DNA of 64,000 bases. Origin: Utricularia gibba. Lineage: Eukaryota > Streptophyta > Magnoliopsida > Lamiales > Lentibulariaceae. The position numbers were made by a program, and so were the translations under genes. The notes below the pieces were generated by a model. The model searched no databases. It saw nothing but the letters and a program-made list of their open reading frames with translations, and was not told the origin of the DNA. Shown in pieces: positions 32,146-42,960 of this stretch. The DNA lies in NCBI GenBank assembly GCA_002189035.1, contig NEEC01000016.1, forward strand, positions 2,565,001-2,629,000, in the 5' to 3' direction. Position 1 is the stretch's first letter. Each line of letters opens with the position of its first letter.

Positions 32146-32535
32146 ACAAGGCCACACGGGCGTGGTTTACGCACAACCCATGCCCGTGTGCCCTTGCAAT
32201 GTAAACAGGATCCAAATTGGTCCTAAGGATCGACCGTTAATACAAATTTAAAATAAATCATATCCACTCGATTCGAATCATATCTAAAGATCAAAAGCTA
32301 ATAAAAATATTAAAACAAAAAATATACGCTCGATCCGAATCATATCTTAGAATCGAATGCAAATAGAAATATTAAAATAAAAAATATACACTCGATTGGA
32401 ATCATAACTAACGATCGAATGATAATTAAAATTATTAAAATAAAAATGCACACTCCATCCAAAGTATAACTAAAGATCGAATGCTAATAAAATTAAAAAA
32501 GTAAGAAACCTTCACATGTATTATATGGTTTACTA
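32146..32535 (+). repeat. right arm of the dispersed satellite relative
   Basis: Continues the block broken at 30814: hairpin motif half (GGCGTGGTTTACGCACAACCC), then degenerate 62-bp units read as TCGAATGCAAATAGAAATAT and ACTCGATTGGAATCAT, ending TTCACATGTATTATATG. It matches the right arm of array monomers but stops before the 240-bp array-specific segment. Confidence 0.8.
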
Positions 32536-34021
32536 AATTCTCCATTTCTTCATTTTTTTAGGTTTTTGTCATTGTACTTAACTAATTACTTCTACTACTC
32601 AATGACGTAAAATAAGTGTACTACGTAAACTAATATTAGATATTTAAAATTAGAGATATTTTATGTAATTACCTATACTACATTTGTATAATATTGTACA
32701 TCATAACACTCAAATCATTATAGTTTTTCATTTTCTATGTCTTTGACCAGTAGTCTTATCCTCAAAACAATTACAAATAAAAAATATTTAAGTTTGAAAT
32801 TCTTATTAAGAAGTTCCATTGTGTTTAAAAAAAGGTCTTTGTGTAAGGTTTACAAGCTAATATCTTGTCTTGGTTGTTAATATGTTTTGAGGAATAATGG
32901 TTTGTCCATAATATAAAATTCCAATATAATAAAATACTATCAATAACCAAAAGGTTTCACTAAAACAAATAACTACAAGGCATATGCACCAAGAAATCTT
33001 ATCATTTGCTAATTTTTCATTGCAATAAGCAATCAATCCACTCTTTGGCTAAATAGTTTTATATAATTTCAAAATATATTTTTATAATTTTTCAGTGCTG
33101 TTTTTATCTACTTAATACCTCAATCTTCTGACTTTTTTAGGCAGAATTAAGGTTGCATAATATTACTACATATGATGACGCGAATGATGATGATGATTCA
33201 CACATTACTTGAAGTAGTATACTGATCTCCTATCATGTTATCATTGGTGTTGAGATTTTTAAATGTTTTAATTTAATATGAAGTACTAATTGCATTCTAG
33301 TGATTCATGTGCAAACAGGGCAAATACCTCAACTTTTTTATTTCCTTTACAATTTACCCTACTTTTATAAATATTTTGCTAATCATCAAAAAAATTAGAT
33401 TTTTTTTATATTTTACCTCAACAATATATTTTGAATTTGGAATGTAACATTTCAATTTTAATAGGTTTTAATATTTACGATTTAGTTTTTTTATTTTATT
33501 TTGGATTTAAGTTTTAAAATTTAATGATTTCTTTTGATACATGAATATTATAAATACTCACTTGTCTTATATAATAATTTCTTTTGATATACAATATATA
33601 TTAATAATAAATTTTTTATATAATCTAATTTTGATATTCCATCGTATCATATGTTTGATATTTATACATGAAATTAATTTCATTTTTTTATCTTTAATAT
33701 AATATTGAAATTGTTTTAACAAAAACAATGTATCACATTTTATTATTCTTATTATTAGATTTTGAAATACTTTAAATTACAAACATGTTATATATAAGGT
33801 AAAACGCTAATCAAACACTTCTGACAAGGGTAAAACGACGAAGGAAGTGATTCACAAACAATAAATGTTTTTGAATAATAAGGGTTCAACCTGGTGTGAG
33901 AACATGAGCATCGTCGTGTGAGAACCTGAGCATGGAGAGAGAGGCGAAGGACAAGTCATTAATCATCTACTTTCAAGTGCAAGTCACCAAAAAACAAAAA
34001 AAAAAACTGTAGATGACGAGT
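32536..34021. other. AT-rich intergenic DNA, nothing recognised
   Basis: Very AT-rich, no open frame with recognisable protein, no clear repeat shared with other parts of the window. It lies downstream of the NOP56 gene, so the last 100-200 bp may include its 3' UTR and polyadenylation signals, but none was defined. Confidence 0.5.
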
Positions 34022-36694
34022 CTAACTCGTTACGGGTCGGGTAGAGGTTTGACCCATGACAGGTCGACCCGTCTGAATCCGCCCAGTACATATTGACCCG
34101 ACGAGTTCACCGTCGGGACTCGACCCGTGCCCTGCATTAGTCTGTCCTCCTGTCTTTGCCTTTTTTTTCTTCTTTTTCATGCCTACAGTTTCACTACCAA
34201 TTCCATTAGACTCCACTTTTGCTGCTTCATCTTCCTCTGCATCTCGTTTTCGCTTCTCTTTCTTTTTCTTCTTCTCAGTTGCGGGCTTGTCCTCCTCAAC
34301 ATTCCCCCCCTTCACTGGTTCAGTTGCCTCCCCATTCTCTGCATATTGTGGATATCAAAACAAATGGGGGTTAGGATAAAAATATGTCCACCTGCTAATG
34401 TTAATGAAAAGGGATCAACCAACAAACGGCTGCCTGCATCAAGTAATAGTTTCAAAGAGAGTAATCAAAACCTTTAATATCGACAGTTTTTAGAGCAGAC
34501 ACCATCACGTCAATATTCTTCCTAGGAGCAACACCGTTGTCATAAAAGTCTAATCGCTCCTCCACTTGTTCCCGTAGCTTCTCTCCAAAAGCATTTGTAT
34601 TCTTCTCTGTGATACAGATGCATATTTATCTACACGGTTAATTCGTTACACATGAGATCTAATAAACAATTCAGAGAGGGAATGCCTAGTTACCCAAGAA
34701 ACAGTCAATACGAGACGCAATGGAGCATTTGTTGGCAAGATAACGAGCCATGCGTCCTTTATTTCGAGCAGCTGCCCGACCAATGAATGAAGAGTGAAAA
34801 ATAAGTCCATATTTTGGAGTGTTCCCATGTGTTTTTAATGCCCTGGAGATAACAAAGAAAACATACATTAAAAAAAAAAAACCATGTATCAATAGCAGCC
34901 AAGAAGAAATAGGCACCTTGAGAAATATACCTGAACAGAGCTTTCTCTGCACCAAGAATCTGAAGAGTTGATGAGGGGCACTTGGCCAAGTTCGTAAGAC
35001 TACCAGCATGTGAAATTAAACGGGCACCAACTACTTCACCAATCAATGCAGCCAAATTGGGGGCTATATCATTCATTTTGGTAACCAAATAGTCATGAAG
35101 CTTCTTTCTGTACTCGGCAAGGTCCATCACCCTCTGTGCAAATAGCTTTACATTAATTAAATCGACGGGTGAGAGATCCTGACCTGACAATAGAAATCCA
35201 TGTAAGCATAGATCCATGGTAGACAACACAATATAGACGGCATGACAATCATAAGCAATGACCTATACATGGCACATCTTAACAAACATACCCATGGATG
35301 CTTTGGCAGCTTCTGTGATTTCCCTTGCCATGTCTTCATCCCCAACTATGTCTGTGAGACCTGATAAATGGTCTTCCGACAACTTAGATTTGTCCTCCAC
35401 ATACTTTGCAACTTTTGCGTACAAATAATTGTCGGTGACAATTTTCACTAACTCGGGAAAATGCCAAGAGTACCATTCCCTATAAAAATCATGATAGAAT
35501 GCATTGATACAGTCCACCAAACATAAAGCACAACTACACTAGACATCCAATACCAGTACAAAATGAAGTATAGTTAATGCCTTTGATGCAACTGCAATTA
35601 TGCAGACAGCATCATGAAAGGAAAGCACCAACCTTATTCTCATCGAAAAGGAATTGACGTCCTTATCTAGGGTGTCCAATAAAAAAATCGCCTGAATAAT
35701 CATATTGTCCACACGATTCACATTAAACTTGACCTTTGCCCTGCTATAGCTGTGCCCTAGACCAAGTTGTGCTTTCTCTAAATCTCCAGGCTGCCGTTGT
35801 TCAACACAAAGCAATACGAAAAGTATAAATGGATAAAATATACCCTTGAAAATTAGCTCAATATACAGAAAAAAGTGGCCAACCTTTAAGTTTTTGATGA
35901 ACTGAGCAAAGTGTAGCCGAATTCCTCGGATAATCTCCAGAATAAACTCATTGCTTTGGCATGGAATTTTAGTCACTTCATAAACATGTGATCCCAGCTT
36001 CGGCTCTGCAACTCCAAGGCTGAATTTTTGTTTCTTGCTCTCCTTCACTTTAGGCAAATTTAACGCCAAGAAACTCCTTAATTCAGGTGTCATCTGACCT
36101 AGCCACCCAAAAAGGAATACCACGTAGGCACAGTTAATATGTACTCAAAACCATATGTACAGCAATTGATATGCATGCTGTATATTCCCACATTAAGCTA
36201 GCAGAATCTTTAGTTACAGTACAGTTCCAGGCATATTACTAAATTAAATGGAAATATCTGCAATAACGGGGCACGAGTCCACCTTCAACCATAATGGTAC
36301 ATGGAAAAAAAAATATCAGTATTGATGAGGAGAAAGGAAAGCACGTAATATTCAGAACCTGTAAACACGGCATTCATTTCCAAACAAGCACGTAATATTC
36401 AAAACAAGCATGCTTAGAATATAGAAAAACCAACTCTTGCTCCTTGAAGTTTACTAAGTTCTTATTCAAGTTTAGCCTTTGGAACCTACCTTCAGAGACT
36501 GCATTGCACTGGTTAAGAGCGTCGAGCGCGGATGCGAAGGGACTAAAGGCAACCAAATTCACCACCTTTCCAAAACGATTCAGGTCCGCAATAGACCCGC
36601 GAACAGCTTCTGTATTCTGACTGATTTCATCAATCTCCTTAGCCACGAACAAGGAGTATCCCGAGGCTGACTCGTACAGCACGTACAGCGCCAT
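34022..36694 (-). CDS. NOP56: NOP56, box C/D snoRNP core protein (8 exons)
   Basis: Host gene for a nucleolar protein that assembles with fibrillarin, NOP58 and the 15.5K protein on box C/D snoRNAs, which guide 2'-O-methylation and pre-rRNA processing. Predicted coding exons: 36694-36490, 36098-35884, 35790-35633, 35479-35292, 35183-34931, 34842-34694, 34606-34472, 34338-34022. All introns are GT-AG and the phases match. Total 1,620 nt, 539 residues plus TAG, no internal stop. The N-terminus [16 protein letters not shown] and [18 protein letters not shown] is the NOP5NT domain. [30 protein letters not shown]-like (here [15 protein letters not shown]) and [10 protein letters not shown] follow, then the Nop domain with [51 protein letters not shown] and [20 protein letters not shown]. 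The tail is Lys-rich. The last about 40 residues look repeat-derived. Transposon sequence begins about 145 bp 5' of the ATG. Confidence 0.93.
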
Positions 36695-36840
36695 CGACGA
36701 CGGCCCGAGAAGGCAGTGGCTTACTGGAGGCTGCGGTGTCCTGTCAGCGAATGATGGAGCAGCGAAGATCCGGGAAGTCTCAACTCGCGAAGAAGAACGC
36801 CGCACACCTCTGCTCCCTCCAGGAGAAGCAGCCCTCGATT
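36695..36840 (-). promoter_or_regulatory. remaining native 5' flank of NOP56
   Basis: GC-rich sequence between the NOP56 ATG and the first recognisable Tat-like sequence. It probably contains the 5' UTR; no TATA box was seen. Any promoter further upstream would have to lie in or beyond the transposon fragment. Confidence 0.4.
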
Positions 36841-36849
36841 AGACTGTGA

Positions 36850-38115
36850 GAAAGGCCTTAACATCCTTGGGCCTCAACACTCAAGACAGCTGGCCCTTGA
36901 TGACTGGACGACGCCCTACATTCGGTATTTACAAAATGGGAAAACCCCATCTGATAAGCCGAAAGCCCGACAGTTAGAGACTAGAGTGAATAGGTATACG
37001 TTAGTGAATGGAATTCTCTATTGTAAATCCTTAGATGGACATTTATTGAGGTGCATTGGGGCAAAGCATTCTCAAGAACTCATAGCCGATCTATATGAGG
37101 GTGAATGCGGCAGCCATATTGGAATACGATCCTTATGCCGGAAAGTTATAAGAACCGGGTACTACTGGCCAACTATGAAGCAGGATATTACTGATATGGT
37201 GAAGAAGTGCAAAGTGTGCCAATACCATGCAAGTATACCAAGAAAACCAATAAGCAAACTGACCTCTCTCCCACTCTCCTGCCCCTTCGACCCATGGGGG
37301 GTGGATATAATGGGGCCTTTCCCCCACACCTCGGGTCAAAGAAAATTCGTCATCGTGGGTGTCGAGTAGAGGCTGAAGCCGTGGCAAAGATCTCGGAGGA
37401 GACCGTTATCCGATACCTGTGGAAAAACATCTTCATCCGATTCGGAATCCCTCAAGAGCTAGTGACTGATAACAGAACTCAATTCGTCGGAGGAAAAACG
37501 GATGCATTCCTGGATAAGTATTCGGCCAAGCACAACTTCACCTCAGTATATCACCCGCAAAGTAATGGCCTCACAAAGGAAACGAACCGAACGCTCCGAC
37601 TAGGTATGAAGACTAAGCTCGAAGATTTTGGGGGGTCATGGGCAGATCGCTTAGATGAGGTACTGTGGTCATATCGCACTACCCCTCGAACCACCACAGA
37701 AGAGTCCTCATTCTTATTGGTTTACGGTTCAGAAGCCATATGCCCTATCGAACTGACCTTGAAGAGCTACCGGGTAGAGCATTATAACAAAGAAGAGAAT
37801 ACTAACCTCCGAAAACTGGAATTGGAGCTATTGGAAGAGAAGCGACGAAGCATCTATAGTCGACTAGGGGCTTATCAGAGAAGAACGGAGAAGAGTTACA
37901 ACAACTCGGTATCCCCAAGGGAATTCTCCGAGGGAGATTTGGTGCTCCGAAGCATCCAACCACAAAGACACGTCGGAAAATTAGACCGCAACTGGGAAGG
38001 CCCTTATCGGATTTCAAGGGTGATCGGAAAAGGTGCATATCGCCTGGAACAAATAGATGGCGTGGAACTCCCAAGGTCGTGGAATGCATCGCATCTAAGG
38101 AAGTTCTCTGCCTAA
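36850..38115 (+). pseudogene. Tat integrase with tether
   Basis: Begins in the RNase H-integrase tether (LDDWTTPYIRYLQNGKTPSD), then VNGILYCKSLDGHLLRCIG, the HHCC region GECGSHIGIRSLCRK and KKCKVCQYH, and the first catalytic Asp in WGVDIMGPFPHTSGQRKF. A small deletion after IVGVE removes the DYFTKW block and shifts the frame. The rest continues as AVAKISEETVIRYLWKNIF, VTDNRTQFVGG (second Asp) and HPQSNGLTKETNRTLR. Here the catalytic Glu position aligns with Lys (TKE instead of AEA/VE), so the enzyme would be inactive even without the frameshift. The C-terminus has LDRNWEGPYRISRVIGKGAY. Confidence 0.88.
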
Positions 38116-38905
38116 CCGACTCAATATCAATCTCTGTCACAGGATTCGGCATTCTCTTCCCCAAAACACTCATGCACCTATAAATTCCTCCGAAATGGAG
38201 ATGGGAAAACAAAACACAAGCCTTGGCTGAATCGCGTAAGCCCAGGCAGACCATCAAAGATCTAAAGCTCTGGCCAAGTAACGTAAGCCCAGGCGAATCT
38301 CCTAAATCGGAGTCCCCTGTGGGATACATCAAATCGACTCGGGGTCTCCCTCGATATATATATGTGTGATCCACCAACCCAGGCGTCAATAGCAAGAATA
38401 AGCCCTGGTACGATTCGGGCATCGGTTTATGTAAACCGCACGCGTAAGCCCCGAAAAGCCCTTAAGTATTGACCTTATTGTCGGAATCTCGAGACGGCAA
38501 GAGCACTCGAAGCAAATCCACCCATGTTCAAAACAATGGGGTGTGGCTAGAAGAGGGCCCTTTCGGATTGGGGAAGTCACTCAACCCATGAGCGGTTCCG
38601 ACCTACTTCCCAAGCAGCAGTTCAGCTTGCATGAGGAAATACTAAGGCAAACTAAAATCAAAAAGCCCAACCAAAGGGTTGGCGAGGAGGCACCCACCCC
38701 CAGATCACAAAAGCATAGGCGAATCTCCAAGTCTAAGCACGTAATAGACACAACAAACCAACTCAGGCTTCCCTCGAAATGTGACGTCACCAAAGGCAAA
38801 AGTGATGCGCAAAAAACAGAGTAAATTAGAAGGAAACCCCGAACCGGAAGACCAAAATTATCCAAAAAGCCCCACAATAGGGGAAAAACATCAAGTCAAA
38901 AATTA

Positions 38906-39511
38906 CTAAAGTACAGGAGGGGATGGGAGATTCTCGGGAGGATTGGCAGAGGAACCGGTATGCTGTTCCATCCTTGCCCTCAGCTTGGCGTCGTTCTCTC
39001 ACCCTATCCTCGCTCGAATCAGCGCAATCAGCCGCTCCCGATCAGCTTCGAACCCGAATTCCGGGGCTTAGAAAGTATCCGCGATAACATCAAGCATGTT
39101 CTCATCCTTCGTCAAGGGGTTCACCCTGTCGAAGTGCGGATCCATGATTGAAAGCCTGAATTCCCGGCTGAACTGTCGCCTCTGGCGGTATAGAAGTAAT
39201 CCGATTAAGTCCCCTGCATAGATATTGGAGAGTTCGGCAAAACAGGCTGAGTTAACAAAGTCATCCAGAAGACCCCGCCGAGATGCTTGTTGATCAAGTA
39301 ATTTGGCCTCCAGTGTCGAAACGCGACCCCTGGCTTGCTCTAGCTCTTCTTCTGCCTCCTCAAATCAGACTTTGAAGCCTTCTCTCTCCGATTTGGCATT
39401 GTCAACTGCCTTTCCCATCTCCTCAACCACATTCCGCAACTCTTCCTCCTGGCGGGTGCGTTTCCCTAAGACGGTCATCAGTGAACTCTCCTCCTCCTCC
39501 AACAACTTCAT
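38906..39511 (-). pseudogene. Tat antisense ORF, C-terminal part
   Basis: Runs opposite to the integrase, between it and the LTR. From ATG 39511 a 202-codon frame reads MKLLEEEESSLMTVLGKRTR and EEELEQARGRVSTLEAKLLD, a Glu/Leu-rich heptad pattern suggesting a coiled coil, then RRGLLDDFVNSACFAELSN, ending at TAG 38906-38908. At least three internal stops are present (first at about 39365). The N-terminal gypsy-type domain seen at 9180-9668 is deleted, so the Met at 39511 is internal. A leader with TATAAATA lies upstream at 39788-39781. Function unknown. Confidence 0.65.
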
Positions 39512-39780
39512 CTAGGCGTTCTGAGCCTCAAAGAAGCCCAAAACCCTAGAACGAGGCAGGAGTCAAGAAGGGGGAAGGACTTAGAATGACAAGGGGACCC
39601 GTCAAAAATCCCAGAAAACCGAACGGAAAAAGCGAAGAACCGAATGATACCTGGAAAATTGGCGGTTTCCGACGGATATCACGACGATCGAGCGGCGGAT
39701 GAGTGTGACGGAGCACGGAGGGCACAAAACTCTTGAAGGCAATAGAGAGGGCAAAGGAAAGAACTGACGTGAAGGGCGCT

Positions 39781-39788
39781 TATTTATA
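39781..39788 (-). promoter_or_regulatory. TATA box of the Tat antisense ORF
   Basis: TATAAATA on the - strand, about 270 bp upstream of the residual ORF start and outside the LTR. Same relative position as 8893-8900 in the other Tat-like copy. Confidence 0.55.
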
Positions 39789-39928
39789 CGGGAAAGGTTA
39801 GGGAGAGGAAGCGTCGTGACGTTTGAGGTACCCAGAATGAGCGGGAAAAAACGTGGCGTGCCAAGGGTAAATTTGATCCCCCGATTTACCTCGAGAAGGG
39901 ATAATATTGACGAATCAGAGGGGCTGAA

Positions 39929-40365
39929 TGATAGGGGATAAATCGGTCAAGGGTAATCGGTTCCTAAAAGGCTGCCAAAAGAGATCCTAAGGGGATAACG
40001 CTAGGTGACAAATTATCTTTTGTCAAAAATCTGACAAGTATGGCCATATGACAAAATCTGAAAAGCGGCCAAATTACGGCATAACGGGTGGTCGATATCT
40101 GAAAAGCGAGATCCTATAGTAGGTGCAGTAGGCAACCGATATTTGCATGTGTCAGGGTTCAATCAGGATAAGCTCTCCTATAAATAGACGGAATTATGAC
40201 GAAAAGCAAGTTGGACAAAAAAAGATTTCATCAATTTGTATTCTCCTCATCACGACCTCCATCTAGTGAAGCTCTTCTCCGGCGAGCTCTGGCAGCTCCG
40301 TAGTTTTTCCGCCTTCCGACGGTTTCCACGTAAAAAATCCTTGCTCACTCTTATTCTAATGTAAT
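39929..40365 (+). repeat. Tat-like 3' LTR
   Basis: Begins TGATAGGGGATAAATCGG, has CTATAAATAG at 40178-40187 and a pyrimidine-rich leader, and runs to CTTATTCTAAT near 40360. It is closely related to 29231-29642. The precise end is uncertain because the satellite array follows directly. Confidence 0.8.
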
Positions 40366-40500
40366 CGGCGGTTTACATTATTTATATTTTAATAAACATA
40401 TATCACATGATTATAAAAATATTTTTTTTGTCATTGTAGAAAGCTCATCACGCCACGCACACCACCCTCGAGAGGTTTCAACAGCTGTTATGAACTCACA

Positions 40501-42960
40501 ACCCCTTGCTCAGCAGATTCAGTAAAATTCTCTAACACTTGGGCTTCCAACGGATCATATCCCATATTCATTCATACGAAATTGTGCAAGAATAATGTGA
40601 CTTTGAGTTTGAACTAGATAGTAGGACGCTGATCGAAGAATGGCCCATCGAGTCTCTAAAATTGGCCGTCCTCGCTCAACAAATGTGGGGTGCACGTGAC
40701 ATCTCAATTTCAACAAATGCATCATGATTTTCGTCGAGTGGGCCCATGAGCCCGTCCGAACCCGGGGCCCGGGCCAAGGGCCCCTCGAGAGCGCCCGCCT
40801 CAATACGAGGAGGTGTTCCTTCAAAAACCATATACGCGTCTCGTCACAACCCAACGTTAATAAATGCATCACTTTTTTTGGCGCGCTACTGCTGACTTTG
40901 GGCCCGAGTTCGGCACGACCTTCGGCCCGATCAGGGTGCCCCCCCGAGAGCTCCTCCTTAAGTATAAAGTGTGTTGTTGAAAAAAACGGTGTGCGGTTCT
41001 CGTGACATCCTAACTTCAACAAATGCATCACGATTTTCGTCGAGTCGGACGGGACCGGGCTCCCGGGGCCCGGACGAGGCGCAGCGCCCGCTCCCCTCCC
41101 CCCCAAAACTAGAAGGTGTTCCATGGAAAACCATTTAGGCGGCTCGTGACAACCCAAAGTTAATAAATGCATCACTTTCTTTGCCGGGCTACAATGACTT
41201 TACGCTCGAGCCTGGTACGACGTATGGGAAGATTCGAGTGCCCCCCGAGAGCGTCTCCACAAGTATAAAGCGTGTTGTTGAAAAAACCGTGTTGGGTGCA
41301 CGTGACATCCTAATTTCAACAAATGTGTCACGATTTTCGCCGAGTGGGACCAGAGTGGGCTCATCAGCCAGACCGAACCCGGGCCCAAGCCAAGGGCCCC
41401 TCGAGAGCGCCCCCCCCCCCCCCCCGCAAAACTAGATGGTGTTCCATGAAAAAAAATTAGGCGGCTCGTGATAACCCAACGCTGAGAAATGCATCCCTTT
41501 TTTCGCCGGGCTAAAACTGACTTTGGGCTCATGCTCGGCGCGACCCCCAGCCCGTGTGCATACGCAGCAGCACCACGAGGCCACATGGGCTTGGTTTATG
41601 CCCGCGTGCTCGAGCAGCAGCCACAAGGTCATGGCCGTGGAACAAAGCAAACAATCATAAAATACAATAAGCCAAAAATAAAAAATAAAATTGATAAACC
41701 CTTGATTCGGTTCGGGCCCAATCAAAACCCGTAGGGTTTAACCCGTTCGGGTTGAACAGAAAGACAACCCCATGGGTCATGCAAACTGTAATACCCAGAA
41801 TTTCATCGGGTTGGGTCCGAACCTGAATGGATCCAACCCAGGCCCATCTCTAATCATAATCATATGATATAGGTTTATTAAATTATAAATAATTGAAATA
41901 CATTATTTATTAAACCGTAGGATAACTATGAAAGCTTCTTTGACTTAATTATTACCATTTGATCCTCAGTTGTACTTTGGATGGAGTGTGTAGTTTTACT
42001 TTAGTCATTTTAATTAGCATTCGATCCTTGGTTATGATTCAGATCATATTTGCTATTTTTTTACTTTAAATATTTTTATTATCATTCGATCCTTAAGTAT
42101 AATGCGGATCGAGCGCGTATTTTTTATTTTAATATTTTTATTAGCATTCGAACGCTAGGTATGCTGCGGGTCGAGCGTATATTTTTCACTTTCATATTTT
42201 TATTAGCCTTAGATCCTTAGGTATATTTTGGATCGAGTGCATATTCATTTATTTTAAATCTTAATTAGCGTTCGACCGTTAGGACCAATTTAGAACGTGT
42301 ATACATTACAATGCCATGCCGCATGGACGTGGTCTACGCGTAAACCACGCCCGTGTCCACACGCTGCAGCACCACAAGGCCACATGGGCGTGGTTTACGC
42401 ACAACCACGCCCGTGTGCATACGCTGCAGCACCCCAAGGCCACACGGGCGTGGTTTACGCACAACCCACGCCCGTGTGCCCTTGCAATGTAAACACGGTC
42501 CACATTGCTCCTAAGGATCGAGCGTTAACACAAGTTTCAAGTAAACCATCTCCACTCGATCCGAATCATGTCTAAAGACCGAAAGCCAATAAAAATATTA
42601 AAATAAAAAATATACGTTCGATCCGCATCATATCTTAGAATCGAATGCAAATAGAATCATTCAAATAAAAAATATACAGTCGATTGGAATCATAACCAAG
42701 GATCGAATGCTAATTAAAATGATTAAAATAAAAATGCACACTCCATCCAAAGTATAACTAAGGGTCGAATGCTAATAAAATTAAAAACTAAGAAGCTTTC
42801 ACATGTAGTATATGCTTTAATAACTAACGTATTTACGTTATTTATATTTTAATAAACATATATCACATGATTATAAAAATATTTTTTTTGTCATTGTAGA
42901 AAGCTCATCACGCCACGCACACCACCCTGGAGAGGTTTCAACAGCTGTTATGAACTCACA
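40501..42960 (+). repeat. array monomer 1, with tripled hairpin motif
   Basis: About 130 bp longer than the norm because the palindrome apex holds three GTGGTTTACGC-type copies (42320-42480) separated by CACGCTGCAGCACC, where later monomers have one. It also has an expanded C run at about 41410-41422. Confidence 0.9.

Larger units (their letters stand above)
36841..40365 (+). mobile_element. Tat-like Ty3/gypsy 3' portion
   Basis: + strand order: end of the second RNase H, integrase (to 38115), non-coding spacer, antisense ORF (39511-38906) and LTR (39929-40365). It is the mirror of 8395-10560. The region 38116-38905 is non-coding and contains the phrase CGTAAGCCCAGGC twice, with a third shorter copy CGTAAGCCCCG. 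The LTR end meets the satellite array at about 40366-40372. Confidence 0.85.

Noticed and set aside
34179-34477. + strand frames opposite the last NOP56 exon
   Set aside because: They are the reverse of the Lys-rich coding sequence (Phe/Leu/Ser-rich), an expected artefact.
40555-41175. Open frames of up to about 200 codons on the - strand of the satellite GC-rich module (also near 52555 and 61864)
   Set aside because: The same region is broken by 1-2 bp indels in other monomers and overlapping frames exist on both strands. The length comes from high GC and few stops, and no protein family was recognised.
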